From assembly GCA_002099365.1 (NCBI GenBank), contig MSED01000006.1, positions 1,364,001 to 1,428,000 of the forward strand: DNA of 64,000 bases, in the 5' to 3' direction. Made by a program: the position numbers and the translations under genes. Each line of letters opens with the position of its first letter. Within the stretch, counting starts at the first letter, position 1. A model generated the notes under the pieces. That model did not search any database. It saw only the letters and a program-made list of their open reading frames with translations, and had not been told where the DNA came from. Of the stretch, positions 10,900 to 21,535 are shown piece after piece. Source of the stretch: Phialophora verrucosa. Lineage: Eukaryota > Ascomycota > Eurotiomycetes > Chaetothyriales > Herpotrichiellaceae.

Positions 10900-12886
10900 T
10901 CACCCGAGCACATTCAGCCTATAGTTTCCATTCTCATCCAACAAATTTTTCGCCTCCTTCCACTCGGCACGAGCAATCTCAGCACGCTTTTCGCTGCGTG
11001 GAACAATAAGGCATCTGTGTAGAACTCGATTAGGACCCATCATCGACCTAACCTCTGCCAAAAGCTGGAATACTCACGGAAATGGGACCGGCCTTGCCGC
11101 GATGGACTGGGTGACCTCGTCTCTATCAACTTCTATCTCGTCACCGTGCGCGTCCTTCGCCTTACGAATGTTAAACATCCATAATAAACGAGCAGTGACT
11201 AGAAACAGCGTCTTCTCCGCAACATGTATTCCGGGGCAGATGCGGCGTCCAGCCCCAAAGGTCCAATTGTCGCGGTCCTTATAGTTGGGTGCGGACGCCG
11301 CCTCCTGGAAGGACAGGTCTGGGTTATGCCTTGTCGGATCAAACTCTCGAGGATTGGGGAATAGGTCAGGATCGTTGTTGGCGGCCCACACCGCCAGAAC
11401 GACTGTCGTGCCGCGGGGGATTTTATAGCCGTCCACCTCGTCATCATCGAGAGCAGCGTGCGGGATGGCGCCATTAATGGCCGTCGGAAGCCCTGTAGGC
11501 GAGGCACGTAGTGAGTTTTGCACGAGACACAGTATGGCCGAAGGGTAGTTACATACATCTCAATGCCTCTTTAGTCACTTGGCGAATATATGGAAGAGAT
11601 TCGAAATCGTCCATTGTTGGCAGCCGGTCAGTGCCAACCACAGTATCCAATTCTCGCTGTGCCTCTTCCTGTACGGCTGGGAACAACATCATAGCCTGGT
11701 CCGTTATCAGCAGGCGGCACTTCGACATACGTTGTAACGCAGCTATAGATTGTTACCTTGACCATAGCAGCAAGCGTGTTACTTGAGGTATCGGCAGCAC
11801 CTTCCATTGCGATACCTGAGATGTACGAAGCGGCGTGATCCGTGAGAAGGGCTCCGTTTTCGCTACCTTTCCACGACTCTTGTGCCTGGCTGATGTCGGC
11901 CGAAAAGCCTAGGGAGCATCATTAGTGGCCCTAAGAAAGAGCATTGCACTCTACTTACTGGGGAGAGATTTGTCCAGCTGAGCGCTGCGTGCTGCCGCCA
12001 TGTATAACTGAATAAACTGAGCTTTCTCGCGATAATAGACCTTCTTAGCCTCTCTCGCCATCGGATAGATCCAGGTTGGTAAGGCCTTGACGATCGGCCT
12101 CAGCTGCGGGTACCAGTCCAGAAGCTTACTGCTGTTCACCATAACGAAGAAGCCGTGAGTGTTTCTAAAGAGCTCTTGCATCACCTCGCTCTTCGGATCG
12201 AGGACTCGGAATCCATACGCCATACTGGTCGCAATGCTTAAAGTCGTGCGCGTAATGAGGTCTTCAAAGTCACGGGGATCGGACAGTATATCGACGAGTA
12301 ACTGCTTTGTTTCGACGTCTTGATATGGAACATACCGTTGAGCCTTGCTGATGTTTAGAAATTGATGGTATAGCTTGCGTTCGACTCTCCACAGGGCGTC
12401 GTAACCTCGCATAATAATTCTAGATCCTTCCCAGATGTCTTGCATGTAGAGCTTGGGGCGATCAGCATAGTTGCCGCTCCGTTTGTCAACAACCCTTTTG
12501 ATGACTTCGCCCTTGGTCAAAACGACGACGTTCTGTGACCCCAATTTCAGAGAAAATATAGGCCCATCTGAGCAAAGAAGTCAGAACTGTACAGACTGGT
12601 GGCCGCATACATTCACATTGTTGGCCCCATCGCTGATATTGCAGATGGAGGTCACGTTTCTGGATCTGATGTAGGTTCCCTAACAACAGGAGTGTAGGGG
12701 GCCCTGAAGAGCATCGTAAGCACATGCCCAATCACCAGGGGCAACACTGTCCCTCAGAAGTGACGGACCCGGGGGCGCATTCTTCCACTTCTTCGTCATG
12801 GACACCAGCTTGAGCACGCATGCTACCACGATCACCGAGATCAGCCCTAAAGACAGGAGGGGTGCTTGCGAGATGGGTGGTAGCAT
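10900..12886 (-). CDS. Cytochrome P450 monooxygenase
   Basis: Seven exons, complement(10900-11014, 11078-11492, 11557-11695, 11757-11908, 11959-12567, 12617-12703, 12769-12886), encode about 544 residues. The N-terminus has a membrane anchor (LLSLGLISVIVVACVLKLV), so it should sit in the ER. The order is the proline-rich PPGPPTLLLLGN hinge, the I-helix EGAADTSSNT, the K-helix KEALR (ExxR) and the heme loop FGAGRRICPG, with the heme Cys at about 453. The last intron was placed at 11015-11077 because it has a CTAAT branch point and yields the usual PFPC ending; a 30-nt alternative looked too short. An open frame extends 10 codons upstream but begins with TTG, so I used the ATG at 12886. Substrate unknown. 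It is divergent from the regulator at 13465. Confidence 0.92.
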
Positions 12887-13464
12887 TGTGAGACCGAGAA
12901 TGCGAGACTCCTGCAAGATTCACAGAGAGGACAGTTCTGAACGACTCAACGCCGGGTGCTTATTTTCAGCGAACTGTGGTGCAATTCTAATCCCACTCGC
13001 AAACTTCGACACAATATTAGGGTCGGGCGCAAGTTGATACTGCAGGCTGTGTGCATGGCTCGTTATTAAACCGGACCACCGGCTTGGATGGCTACTTTGG
13101 TTGTAAGATTGATGGCGCGACTAAGACAAGTCAGGAGCTTTCGCTGTCTCGGCGCCACATCTCGGCGCCACATCTCGGCGTCGGGTGGCTCCATTGTGGC
13201 GCCGAGGAGACAGCCAAACAAACAATTATGACCAATAACACAGGATGTGGGATCCACCAAGACCCACAAGGCATCTACCCCGGTCACGTGCTTGGTCTTT
13301 CTGAGCGGGGGTGGGTTCCGGGGATGCCTCGAGCCTTTGCGCTGGCTACAGTGTTTGGCGTCGCCTTTCACCACTTGCTCGACGCCAACGACTTCTTCCA
13401 GTATCATAATCCTCGTCGGGGGTTGTGTAGCTCTCTTGTCACCGTCTTGTTCCTTCGGCATGCA
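12887..13464. promoter_or_regulatory. Divergent P450/regulator promoter
   Basis: This 578-base region separates the starts of the P450 and the Zn2Cys6 regulator and should drive both. It carries the repeated CTCGGCGCCAC boxes annotated separately. Such shared promoters often carry sites for the adjacent regulator. Confidence 0.6.
13143..13214. repeat. Direct and inverted CTCGGCGCCAC boxes (candidate operator)
   Basis: The 13-base unit CTCGGCGCCACAT occurs at 13148-13160 and again at 13161-13173. A partial third copy (CTCGGCG) follows at 13174-13180. The inverted form GTGGCGCCGAG is at 13196-13206. The outer arms also match: GCTGTCT precedes the first copy and AGACAGC follows the inverted copy, so the whole block can fold as an imperfect hairpin. 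Each unit contains the 6-base palindrome GGCGCC. Its place between a P450 and its divergent regulator suggests a binding-site array. Confidence 0.6.
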
Positions 13465-16062
13465 ATGACATCCACTAATGCTTGGGCCGAGGTGCGCAAT
13501 TGTCTCAATCAAAGCGCGGCCAGGAGGCCTCGTGCCTGCGTCCATTGTCACGTCCGCAAGGTGCGGTGCAATGCCTGGCAAGTAGGGATTCCATGTACGA
13601 GATGCAAGCGACGCAATCAAGCAGACACCTGTCTGCTCGCTGTTGTCTCACATGGCGGCGTGCCCCGGTAAGTCCATCCCGTATGCCGGCGCGATCCCTG
13701 AGCCTGCTGACTGACGTTTCTCCCAGAGGCTCAGTTGCGCGACCCCAACTGACACAAGCTCTGGGCCATGCCTCGTCGTCTCGAGCAAGGATGCACGGTC
13801 TTGATGGCAAGGCAGTACGTTTGCTGGGTGAGGAGCTTGATTGACCCTGTCCGTTGACCATCCCTCCCCATGCAGCCAACTCCATCACCCCAGCCACCGG
13901 ACAGTGCACAAGACGAGGGTGTTGCGGTGTCGATGGCGCCTAGCTTGCGATCGACCTCGGATGTCGAAGGCGCACGCCCAGAAACCCACGACGCGTCCGT
14001 GATTCCCGTGTCAATCCCTCATGGCGGAGCGGATGAAGATGCCACGAGTATTCCTAACGTGCCAAAGGCGGCGACAAGAGAGGAGGACGTCCAGTTTCGG
14101 ATTTGTGAGGAGATGTCCCGCAGTAGGCATAGTGCCGTGTCGCCTTTGCCTCAATCGCAGGACACGGACCGGCGCGAGGTGATGGAGCTGCATGAAGGAG
14201 TGAACCCGATGACTATCCTTGGTGGCGCACTTGCTCAACAGCCCCCGAATCGTTTCGTTCGTTTCGTTGTTGAGGAGGACGGATCCAAGCTCCACCTATC
14301 CCCGTCAATTTCGGGTCTTGACTCGGCGGACATGGCGTATCTCGAGGCGAAGGGCGCTCTCCTCTGTCCGCGCCGATCAGTCTGGTGGGTGTCTCGTCCA
14401 TTCCAGGACGATTTTAGTGCTAACACGGCAGTCTCATCAGCGATGAGTTCCTCCGTCTATATTTCGCCTACGTCTATCCTTATGCACCCATTCTCGACCG
14501 GGTGAAATTCGTTCGGGACTACCGCGCCGGTTGCCACTCGGCATTTGTCTTGCAATCGATCTTCGCCAATGTAGTGCCGTACACGCCCAGGGACCTTCTC
14601 AGACAGGCAGGGTTCGACGACCGCATCAGCGCTCAAAAGTCCTTTTACACCAAGGCCACACTTCTTTACGACATGGGGTGTGAAAAGAAGCAGCTCTACA
14701 TGTTGCAGGGGTCCATCATGCTCAGCTCCTTGTCCTTCTCGTACGCAATGGATAAGGACTACCGGTACTGGCTGAGTAATGCCGGACGAATAGCTACACA
14801 AATGGGTCTTCACCGAAACTATGTGTGTGAGAATCTGGGCACGCGGTCACAACGGCTGTTCCGTCGGATTTGGTGGGTTTTATATAACCGCGATACCCTG
14901 CTGGCCATCTCCGGCATCGATAACTTGAGAAGATTCAATGAGAGGTTTTGCGACACCGCCGCTCTGAAACAGTCGGATTGGGAGGAAGACGGGGAGATCC
15001 CGGATGATCTTCGAGACGTGCTCGACCCTGTGTCACCACTCCAGAAGCTTTTCCTGGTCGAGTATAGCAAAGTGTCGCTCATCAGTAAGGGCCTTTCCCC
15101 CACCTGTTCCCAACATCCGTACACAGTGCGTGTCTGGCTTGTGAGGCTAACCAGAATGCAGGTGGCCTGTTCATTCGAGACTTCAAGACCCCCAACAAAA
15201 CGCCCAGTCGAGATGAAATCGAGCAAATGAACAGCCAAATCGTCAATTGGCGAAAAGAATTGCCTGTCGAAATCACGCACGCTCTCCAGGATGAGTGGAC
15301 TTCGGACAATGTTTTGGTCCTGGTTCTGCTAGCGATGGGATACCGATTAGAAGCCGTGTTTTGCCGTGCGGTCAAGGACCATTATCGGACTGCGGGGGAC
15401 TTTGCTTCGATGCATAGGATGGGACAACGGCAGGAAAACAGCATGTTCGAGCTCTCAACCATGATCCAACGGGCTTCCTTGCACGAGGTGCTTCATCTCT
15501 GTCCTCTGTCCTTGTAGGTGTTCTTCAGGCTGTTTACTACCCTACCACCGCTTGCTGACAGCGTACTATTTTTGACAGTATGACTTGCGCTTCGACCATT
15601 CTCGCCATGCGAATTGAGATCGTGCTTGACCCCGCAACCAATCCACGCAAGCTGGGCGTGATGAAGGCCCAGATTTTCTCCGAACTCGAATACGTACGCG
15701 AAAGCTGTGAGTCCTGGAACAGTCTCATCTGGACGGTCCGCATGTTCGAGGCCGTCATCGCCAGGACCCGCCTGAGCCTGAGCGGCGCGTCTCCCAACGA
15801 AACGGTGGAGGGCGAGGACGATAGCGCAACATCCATGGGTGCTCTGGCACAAGGCACCACCGCTACCGCTCAAAGCCGGCAGAGGGCGTGCTCTGACAAT
15901 GAGGTATTCGAAAACGACAACGACGTGGATTTCGGCCTGCCCATGCCTTCCGACGACGTCTTTGGCATGCTGCCTGTGACAGATAACTATGACTGGCTGG
16001 ACGGTCTTTTCGATGGCAACATCAATGATGGCATTAACCGTCTGGGGTCTACAGGTATCTAA
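13465..16062 (+). CDS. Zn2Cys6 transcription factor with fungal-specific domain
   Basis: Six exons, 13465-13667, 13727-13814, 13876-14384, 14441-15084, 15162-15513 and 15579-16062, encode about 759 residues. The binuclear zinc cluster is at residues 25-56 (Cys25, 28, 35, 44, 47 and 56) in RACVHCHVRKVRC...CTRCKRR. A variable linker follows, then a fungal-specific middle domain with DEFLRLYFAYVYPYAPILD and the helix RLFRRIWWVLYNRDTLLA. The C-terminus is acidic and could be an activation region. The fourth acceptor is ambiguous, since 14431 and 14441 are both in frame. It is a nuclear DNA-binding regulator, placed centrally and divergent from the P450, so it is the best candidate regulator of the core cluster. 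Confidence 0.9.
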
Positions 16063-16197
16063 TGGAGGAGCAATGGAACCCGGGCTAACATGTACAGGGA
16101 GGAAGGCCCATTCGAGTCTGAATATCATGTGGCGTCAAGCTCTAGCATTATGAAGGAGGACGAGTCTAATGAGAAGCCGTAAAAGTTCCCGTGCCGC

Positions 16198-17985
16198 TCA
16201 GTAAACTGGGTCAGGGAACGTCTGTGGTTGCTTGTCTTCGTTATTCAACAGGCCATAGTACCAGGTGATATCGCGGCCGTCAAACTCGCGGACGTCGAAG
16301 CCATTGCCCAGGAAGTTGAAGCGGTTCTCGGACCGGTAGTCGAGATCAAAGTCCTCCCAGCGCGGTTTCTGCAGCATCGTGAGGTATTGCACGCGTGAGC
16401 CCGGCCAGCAAAGTGGTTTGCGGCTGGAGATGCCGTTCTTGAACCATGAGCTGCACGGGCCCGACCAGGCGGTGCGCTTCAGATACAAGTCGGCGTGGCG
16501 GGTGAAAGCCTCGGCCACGGCGCGATTGACTCGGACGCTCTTGATGTCCTCCACCTGGACCTTTTGCAGCACCTGAATGATGTAGTTCGTGTACGCCTCG
16601 ACCATGGGAATGACAGAACCGTGACCCAGGGGCCCGTACGGCCCAATGAAGACGAAGTAGTTGGGCACCGCCGGTACCGACAGGCCCAAGTACCCTGTGG
16701 TATCGCCGTCGGCAAAATCGTCTTGCAAGTTCCTATCGTCGACTATCATGGGGAAAGCCGGGCGGAAGCTAGTGTCGAAGCCGGTAGCGCAGATGACCAC
16801 GTCGACCTCGTGGGCGTTTCCTGTTGCATCTATGAACCCCGTGGTCGTCAGTTGTTGGATCTCTTCGGTCAGGACCGTGGTCTTGTCTAGGGTCAGCGCC
16901 TCCAAAAAGCCGTTGCCAGGCGTAGGCCGCCGGCAGCCGACGCCAAAGTCTTTGGGGATCAGCTTGTCCATAAGCTCAGGCTTCTTGGTCAGCTTCGACT
17001 GCATCTCCTTGATTGAGTACTCCTTTGCTTCGATCGCATCGGCAGACCCATTGATGTAGAACTTGAAGCGCACGTTCAACTCTGACTCGATGGCCTTGCA
17101 GTAGGCCAGATAGAAGTCCGGGTCGTCTCTAAACTTCTGCTGCGTCTCCTTGGAGTAATAGAAGTTCTCCCCATTCTTACCGGCGTACGTAGGCGCGAAG
17201 CCAGCTGTGACCCAGATGGGTGACCTGGCCACCACGTATAGCTGGTCAACCTGGTCAACGATGGTTGGCACCACCTGCACGCTTGAGCTGCCAGCGCCAA
17301 TTATCAGGACTCGTTTGTTCTTCAGCTCGGCGGAGTCATCCCAGCGCGCGGTGTGCAGTAGCAGGCCTTGGAAGTCTTTGAGGCCCTTGATTTCTGGCCA
17401 TCGCCAATTGTTGAGCACGCCGCCGCCGTGGAGGAAAAAGTCGGCGTAGTCAATGAAGATGTCACCGGGGTCGTTGTTGCGCATCACCTCCACTTTCCAC
17501 TTTCCTCGGTCCTGGAGCCACTCTGCGCGGACAATCTTATGGTTCAGATACGCGTACTTGAGCACGTCGTACTCTTCGGCGATCTGGCGTAAGTAGCCGT
17601 GAATCTGTTTTGAGCCAGAGTAATACCGCTCCCAGTCAGGGGATTTGGCCCAGCTGTACTGGTAGCAGACGCTTGGAATGTCACAGGCACATCCCGGATA
17701 GTGGTTTTCGAGCCAGGTGCCGCCGATGTCGTTGTTTTTCTCGTAGATGACGAGCTCAACGTCGTCCATTTGTTGGTGGAGCTGATGGGCGAAGTTGATC
17801 CCACTACAGCCCATACCCATGAAAATGATCTTCAGTTTACGCTTGGTTCCCATTGGCGTCTCGCGAATCTGATAGCCATCCTGTCCTCCGGTGAGGTGGT
17901 CACCATTCAGTACCGACTTGGTTTTGCTGATGAGTGCATCCTTTACATCGGCAGTCGACGGGACATCTGCAATGGAGGGAGTCAT
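16198..17985 (-). CDS. Baeyer-Villiger-type FAD monooxygenase
   Basis: Intronless gene of 595 residues from the ATG at 17985; the open frame runs 26 codons further upstream from a TTG. There are two dinucleotide loops: GMGCSG at about 57-62 for FAD and GAGSSS at about 230-235 for NADPH. Between them lies the Baeyer-Villiger fingerprint FxGxxxHxxxW as FQGLLLHTARW at about 205-215. GGTWLENHYPGCACDIPS is typical of the subfamily that includes fungal polyketide-pathway and ketone Baeyer-Villiger enzymes. The expected reaction inserts oxygen next to a ketone carbonyl, giving an ester or lactone. It is cytosolic, with no signal. It lies 135 bases from the 3' end of the regulator and is convergent with it. 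Confidence 0.93.
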   Translation of the reverse strand: MTPSIADVPSTADVKDALISKTKSVLNGDHLTGGQDGYQIRETPMGTKRKLKIIFMGMGCSGINFAHQLHQQMDDVELVIYEKNNDIGGTWLENHYPGCACDIPSVCYQYSWAKSPDWERYYSGSKQIHGYLRQIAEEYDVLKYAYLNHKIVRAEWLQDRGKWKVEVMRNNDPGDIFIDYADFFLHGGGVLNNWRWPEIKGLKDFQGLLLHTARWDDSAELKNKRVLIIGAGSSSVQVVPTIVDQVDQLYVVARSPIWVTAGFAPTYAGKNGENFYYSKETQQKFRDDPDFYLAYCKAIESELNVRFKFYINGSADAIEAKEYSIKEMQSKLTKKPELMDKLIPKDFGVGCRRPTPGNGFLEALTLDKTTVLTEEIQQLTTTGFIDATGNAHEVDVVICATGFDTSFRPAFPMIVDDRNLQDDFADGDTTGYLGLSVPAVPNYFVFIGPYGPLGHGSVIPMVEAYTNYIIQVLQKVQVEDIKSVRVNRAVAEAFTRHADLYLKRTAWSGPCSSWFKNGISSRKPLCWPGSRVQYLTMLQKPRWEDFDLDYRSENRFNFLGNGFDVREFDGRDITWYYGLLNNEDKQPQTFPDPVY

Positions 17986-18416
17986 GTTACAATTATTCAA
18001 CGCAAGTTTGTCCTGCTCACTGGTGGGTGAATGACCTTGAGATTTCTTGAAGGAGCAGGCCAAGGATGGGAAATATAATGTTGTGCACTACCGCAACTGG
18101 GCTGCATCTAGGACGTCGACAGCAGTCAGAATTTCCGCAATTGACCTCCAATATCACCTGAGCATTACTCGACTGCTGCTCCGAGCTTGCGTCTATTGTG
18201 CGGCAGCAGGTCGGTTGTGCGGTGAACCCCCCCTTCGGTCCGGGCACAATCACATGGGAAATTCCCCCAGGGTGCCAGGCCGAGCATTTCTGCTAGGCCG
18301 GCCGAGATTGTGGATTCGACACTCCCCGATACGAAGTGACTCGGTTCAGAGGAGGTTTTACATGCTTTACTCATCTTGGCTGTCTATGGGGAGCTTGTCG
18401 AACTGGGCTCTAGCAT
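17986..18416. promoter_or_regulatory. Promoter region of the Baeyer-Villiger gene
   Basis: About 430 bases lie upstream of the monooxygenase start and downstream of the ligase stop. There is no gene and no clear motif. Confidence 0.4.
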
Positions 18417-20407
18417 CTAGAGCTTTGCATTACCGTCCTTCGAGCCGGGCTTCAACTTCTGTAGCTGTCTCCTGATGACCTTCCCACTAGCTGTGCGAGG
18501 TATTGTATCGATGAAATAGACACCCGCTGTCAGCCATTTGTGTCTCGACATTCGTGTTTCGATAAACTTCTGGACTTCTGCCACTGTAATTTTGGATCCT
18601 GGCGCCTTGACCACGAAGGCTTTGGGATATTCGCCGTCTCGCCTAGGCCAAGTTAGATGCTTGTGCCAGCAATAACATCCCTTCGCAAAAGTGTCAATCG
18701 CTCACCTTTGTTCACCGACGACCGCGGCATCGGCAATACCTGGATTGGTTAAAAGTGTCTGCTCAATCTCCGCCGGAGCAACCTGTAGACCTTTGACCTT
18801 GATGAGCTCCTGACGGGCACATTATTAGTACGATGGCTGTACAACGAACCAGCAGACACTACCTTGAGGCGATCGACGATATATAGACACCCCCTTGAGT
18901 CGGCATAACCGACATCGCCTGTCTTCATCCACCTTTGCCCGTCTTCGTAGACGATTGTCTCTGCAGTTTCCCGTGGCCGTTTGTAGTATCCCATCATGAC
19001 ATTGGGTCCAGCTATCCATATCTCGCCCACCGTGTACGGGATTTCGTCTGTTTGCTCAAAGCCAGATTCCGATACTGGTACAATCTTCGCCGACATGTTA
19101 GGGTTTAGCCAGCCAATTGAGCTGCCGTCATCCTCGTCATCCTGGGCGAATCCGGTCGCCGAGCATGTTGTTTCGGTGAGACCCCAACCCTGCTTGACCT
19201 GCACTCCCGGTCGCAGGTGAGTCTTTTCGACCAATCTGCCAATCTCCGGGTTCAGCGGCGCGGAACCTGTGACGACCGACTCGATTGCCTTCAGGTTGAA
19301 TAGCTTTGCGTTTGGGTGTTTGGACAGAGCCACCATCAGAGTCGGAACGCCGGTCAGAAAGGTGATCCGATAGATATCGAGGAACAACAGGTATTTCTCA
19401 ATGCTATATCGCATCATTATAAACACCTTAACACCCATTAGGGCCGCCGTTACGCAGTAATATGCCTGACCCTGCAAGTCATCAGGCCAAGATTGTGTTT
19501 AAGGGAAGGAGAAAGTCCCTACATATGCATGGAACATGGGAAGGGGAGCCAACCACCGCTCTCCCGATAGGTCGATCCGTGCTTTGCGTTCCCTTGCATC
19601 CGATGTGTTGGCGACCATACTCCGCTTGAAGGCAACCTGTAGTGAGTTTGAGATGATATTATAATGTGAGATCTCGACGCCCTTCGGTACGCCTGTTGTT
19701 CTGAGTCGAGTAAGCACAAGAGGCGGTTACAACAATAAAACACATACCCACTAGAGTAGTTGATAGCAGCAGTGGTTGTTTGGGCTTCCTGCAAACTGGA
19801 GAAGGTCCTCCAAGTCCACGTCTGACTCTCAGTCTCTGACGCCCAGATCTCGGTCCACGAAGGAAGCCCGCTTTCAGTGTTGTGGTCATGGGGGTCGGCA
19901 AACTCGAACACTCTTTGTTGCGGTATGCCAACTTGTTTAGCAGCTTCCACAGCCGTTCTAGCACCGGCAGCGCTTGTAATCAGCAGGACCGTATCAGAGT
20001 CCTTCAACTGGTAGGAAAGTTCTATTGATTTTCTCACGATTAGTTCCTTCAACACAAAGACGATGTCGTCGCACACAATACTCACCGGCGACCGAAGCTG
20101 CGGGACTACATCCGGTGAACACGCCCCCTGCCGCCACTACACCCCAATAGAGGATGGGAAAATAGAGCGAGTTGGTCGAGAACAACAACACTTTGTCGTT
20201 CGGTTGGAGGCCTAATTTCTGTAGACCCTTCCCCAGCCTCTTAACAGCGACCTCAGCTTGCTGCAGGCTAAAACAACGCTCTGGGTGTTCTGCATCAAAA
20301 TACTGCGGGCGCGCACGTTGTTGTGCATCTCCGAGCGAGAAAATGAGGGTCAGCAGATCGATCGCAGGAATGTCGAGCACGAACTTCGAGTCGTAACGTT
20401 TTGCCAT
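18417..20407 (-). CDS. AMP-dependent acyl-CoA ligase, peroxisomal (PTS1 AKL)
   Basis: Six exons, complement(18417-18642, 18706-18809, 18863-19471, 19523-19700, 19748-20021, 20086-20407), encode 570 residues. It belongs to the 4-coumarate-CoA ligase-like group of the ANL superfamily. Motifs in order are the P-loop YSSGTTGVPKG near 196-206, GWGLTETTC, the hinge region TGDVGYADSRGCLYIVDRLK, ELIKVKGLQVAPAEIE, and the catalytic Lys in RTASGK. The last three residues are AKL, a classical type-1 peroxisomal targeting signal. It should activate a carboxylic acid to its CoA thioester inside peroxisomes at the cost of ATP. It is divergent from the thioesterase and close to a CoA-transferase. All splice sites look normal, in contrast to the broken paralogue at 6.3 kb. 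Confidence 0.93.
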
Positions 20408-20775
20408 TGCCAGAAAACCAGTTTTTCGAGCTTGGGTGCCTTCTGTATTCCTCTACACTGTGCACTCGAGTAGGCTCAACAAAGCTACGCCCCCAAGTTA
20501 AGACGCCACGAGCCTGGTGCTATCGGCCTCGGCGCCTATGCTCCCGGCGGCTGTCCGACCTCGGCATCGGTACGTATTAGTCGAACATGACTTAGCATGC
20601 TATTAAGCACACTCACAAAGTGCTGGCTGGGACCTGGGACCTGATTCCTTGAGACGACAGATCTTCTGACTTTCTCACGCTTTCACGTAGGACGAAGGTG
20701 TTGAACAAAAACAAAAGTCGGAAAGGCATTCTAGCCCGACAGCTCACCGAGCTAGGCTCGCTTTGAGACGCAGAC
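20408..20775. promoter_or_regulatory. Shared promoter of ligase and thioesterase
   Basis: These 368 bases lie between divergent starts of two CoA-thioester enzymes, which suggests co-regulation. I could not find the CTCGGCGCCAC box here by eye. Confidence 0.5.
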
Positions 20776-21415
20776 ATGGAAGATGCCAGCCCCTCGAAAG
20801 CGGAACGATACAACACCAACATTCTGAAGATTCCAGGCGTCGCGTTCGACGTGAACATATTGGATCCAAAACAGCGAATTCAGGCTTTCATCGACTCGTA
20901 CCGCACGGGCACTACGGAGCTTCGCCAGGTACCCACGACAAGTTTCCCCCCAATCCACAGCACAACTGACACTACCCGACTCTTGCATATTGTAGGGGTT
21001 TGATGACGTACTCATGCGAGAACATGTATCTGTGGTCAGCGCGGCCAGGATTGAGGACAGAGCTACAGCGGTGTATGAGATCAAAGCAGCACCAATCTTT
21101 GCCAACCGCATGGGTAACATGCATGGTGGAGCGGTCGCCATGATCCTAGACATGTGCACAACCATGACCGCCGCGCCTCTGGCCCAGGAGGACTTCTGGT
21201 GGTTTGGGGGGGTTTCGAGGACGCTGAACATGACATACCTCCGGCCGGTGCGGGTGGGTATGGATCTCTTGATTGAGTGCGAAGTCTTGCAACAGGGGGC
21301 ACGCTTGGCGACGATCCGTGGTCAGATAAGGGACAAGAAGACAGGACTGCTGCTGTCGCTGGCCGAACACAACAAGGCGAGCATCAATTTCGTGAAACCC
21401 CCGGAGCGGTTATGA
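20776..21415 (+). CDS. PaaI/ACOT13-like hotdog thioesterase
   Basis: Exons 20776-20928 and 20996-21415 encode 190 residues. This is a single hotdog-fold domain. NRMGNMHGGAVAMILD carries the HGG signature (about 94-96) followed by Asp103, as in PaaI/ACOT13-type thioesterases, where these residues hold the thioester carbonyl and the catalytic water. The later strand GGVSRTLNMTYLRP is also typical. It should hydrolyse an acyl-CoA to the free acid and CoA. The C-terminus (PERL) is not a canonical PTS1, so its compartment is uncertain. The divergent pairing with the ligase suggests control of the CoA pool or release of a product acid. Confidence 0.88.
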
Positions 21416-21535
21416 TGATAGTCTTTGAAGATATATGACCTAGTGACTCTACTATCGAAGAAAGTGACAAGGATACCAAACTATCGCGCAAATATTCTCG
21501 AGGTCTGACATGGTTTGAAGACGTAAGTGACTCTT

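Noticed and set aside
11048..11077. A 30-nt final intron in the P450 gene
   Set aside because: It keeps frame but is too short for these genes. A 63-nt intron ending at 11015 has a branch-point-like CTAAT and gives the usual PFPC ending.
16198..18063. Longer start for the Baeyer-Villiger gene at 18063
   Set aside because: The codon there is TTG, not ATG; the first in-frame ATG is at 17985 and leaves all motifs intact.
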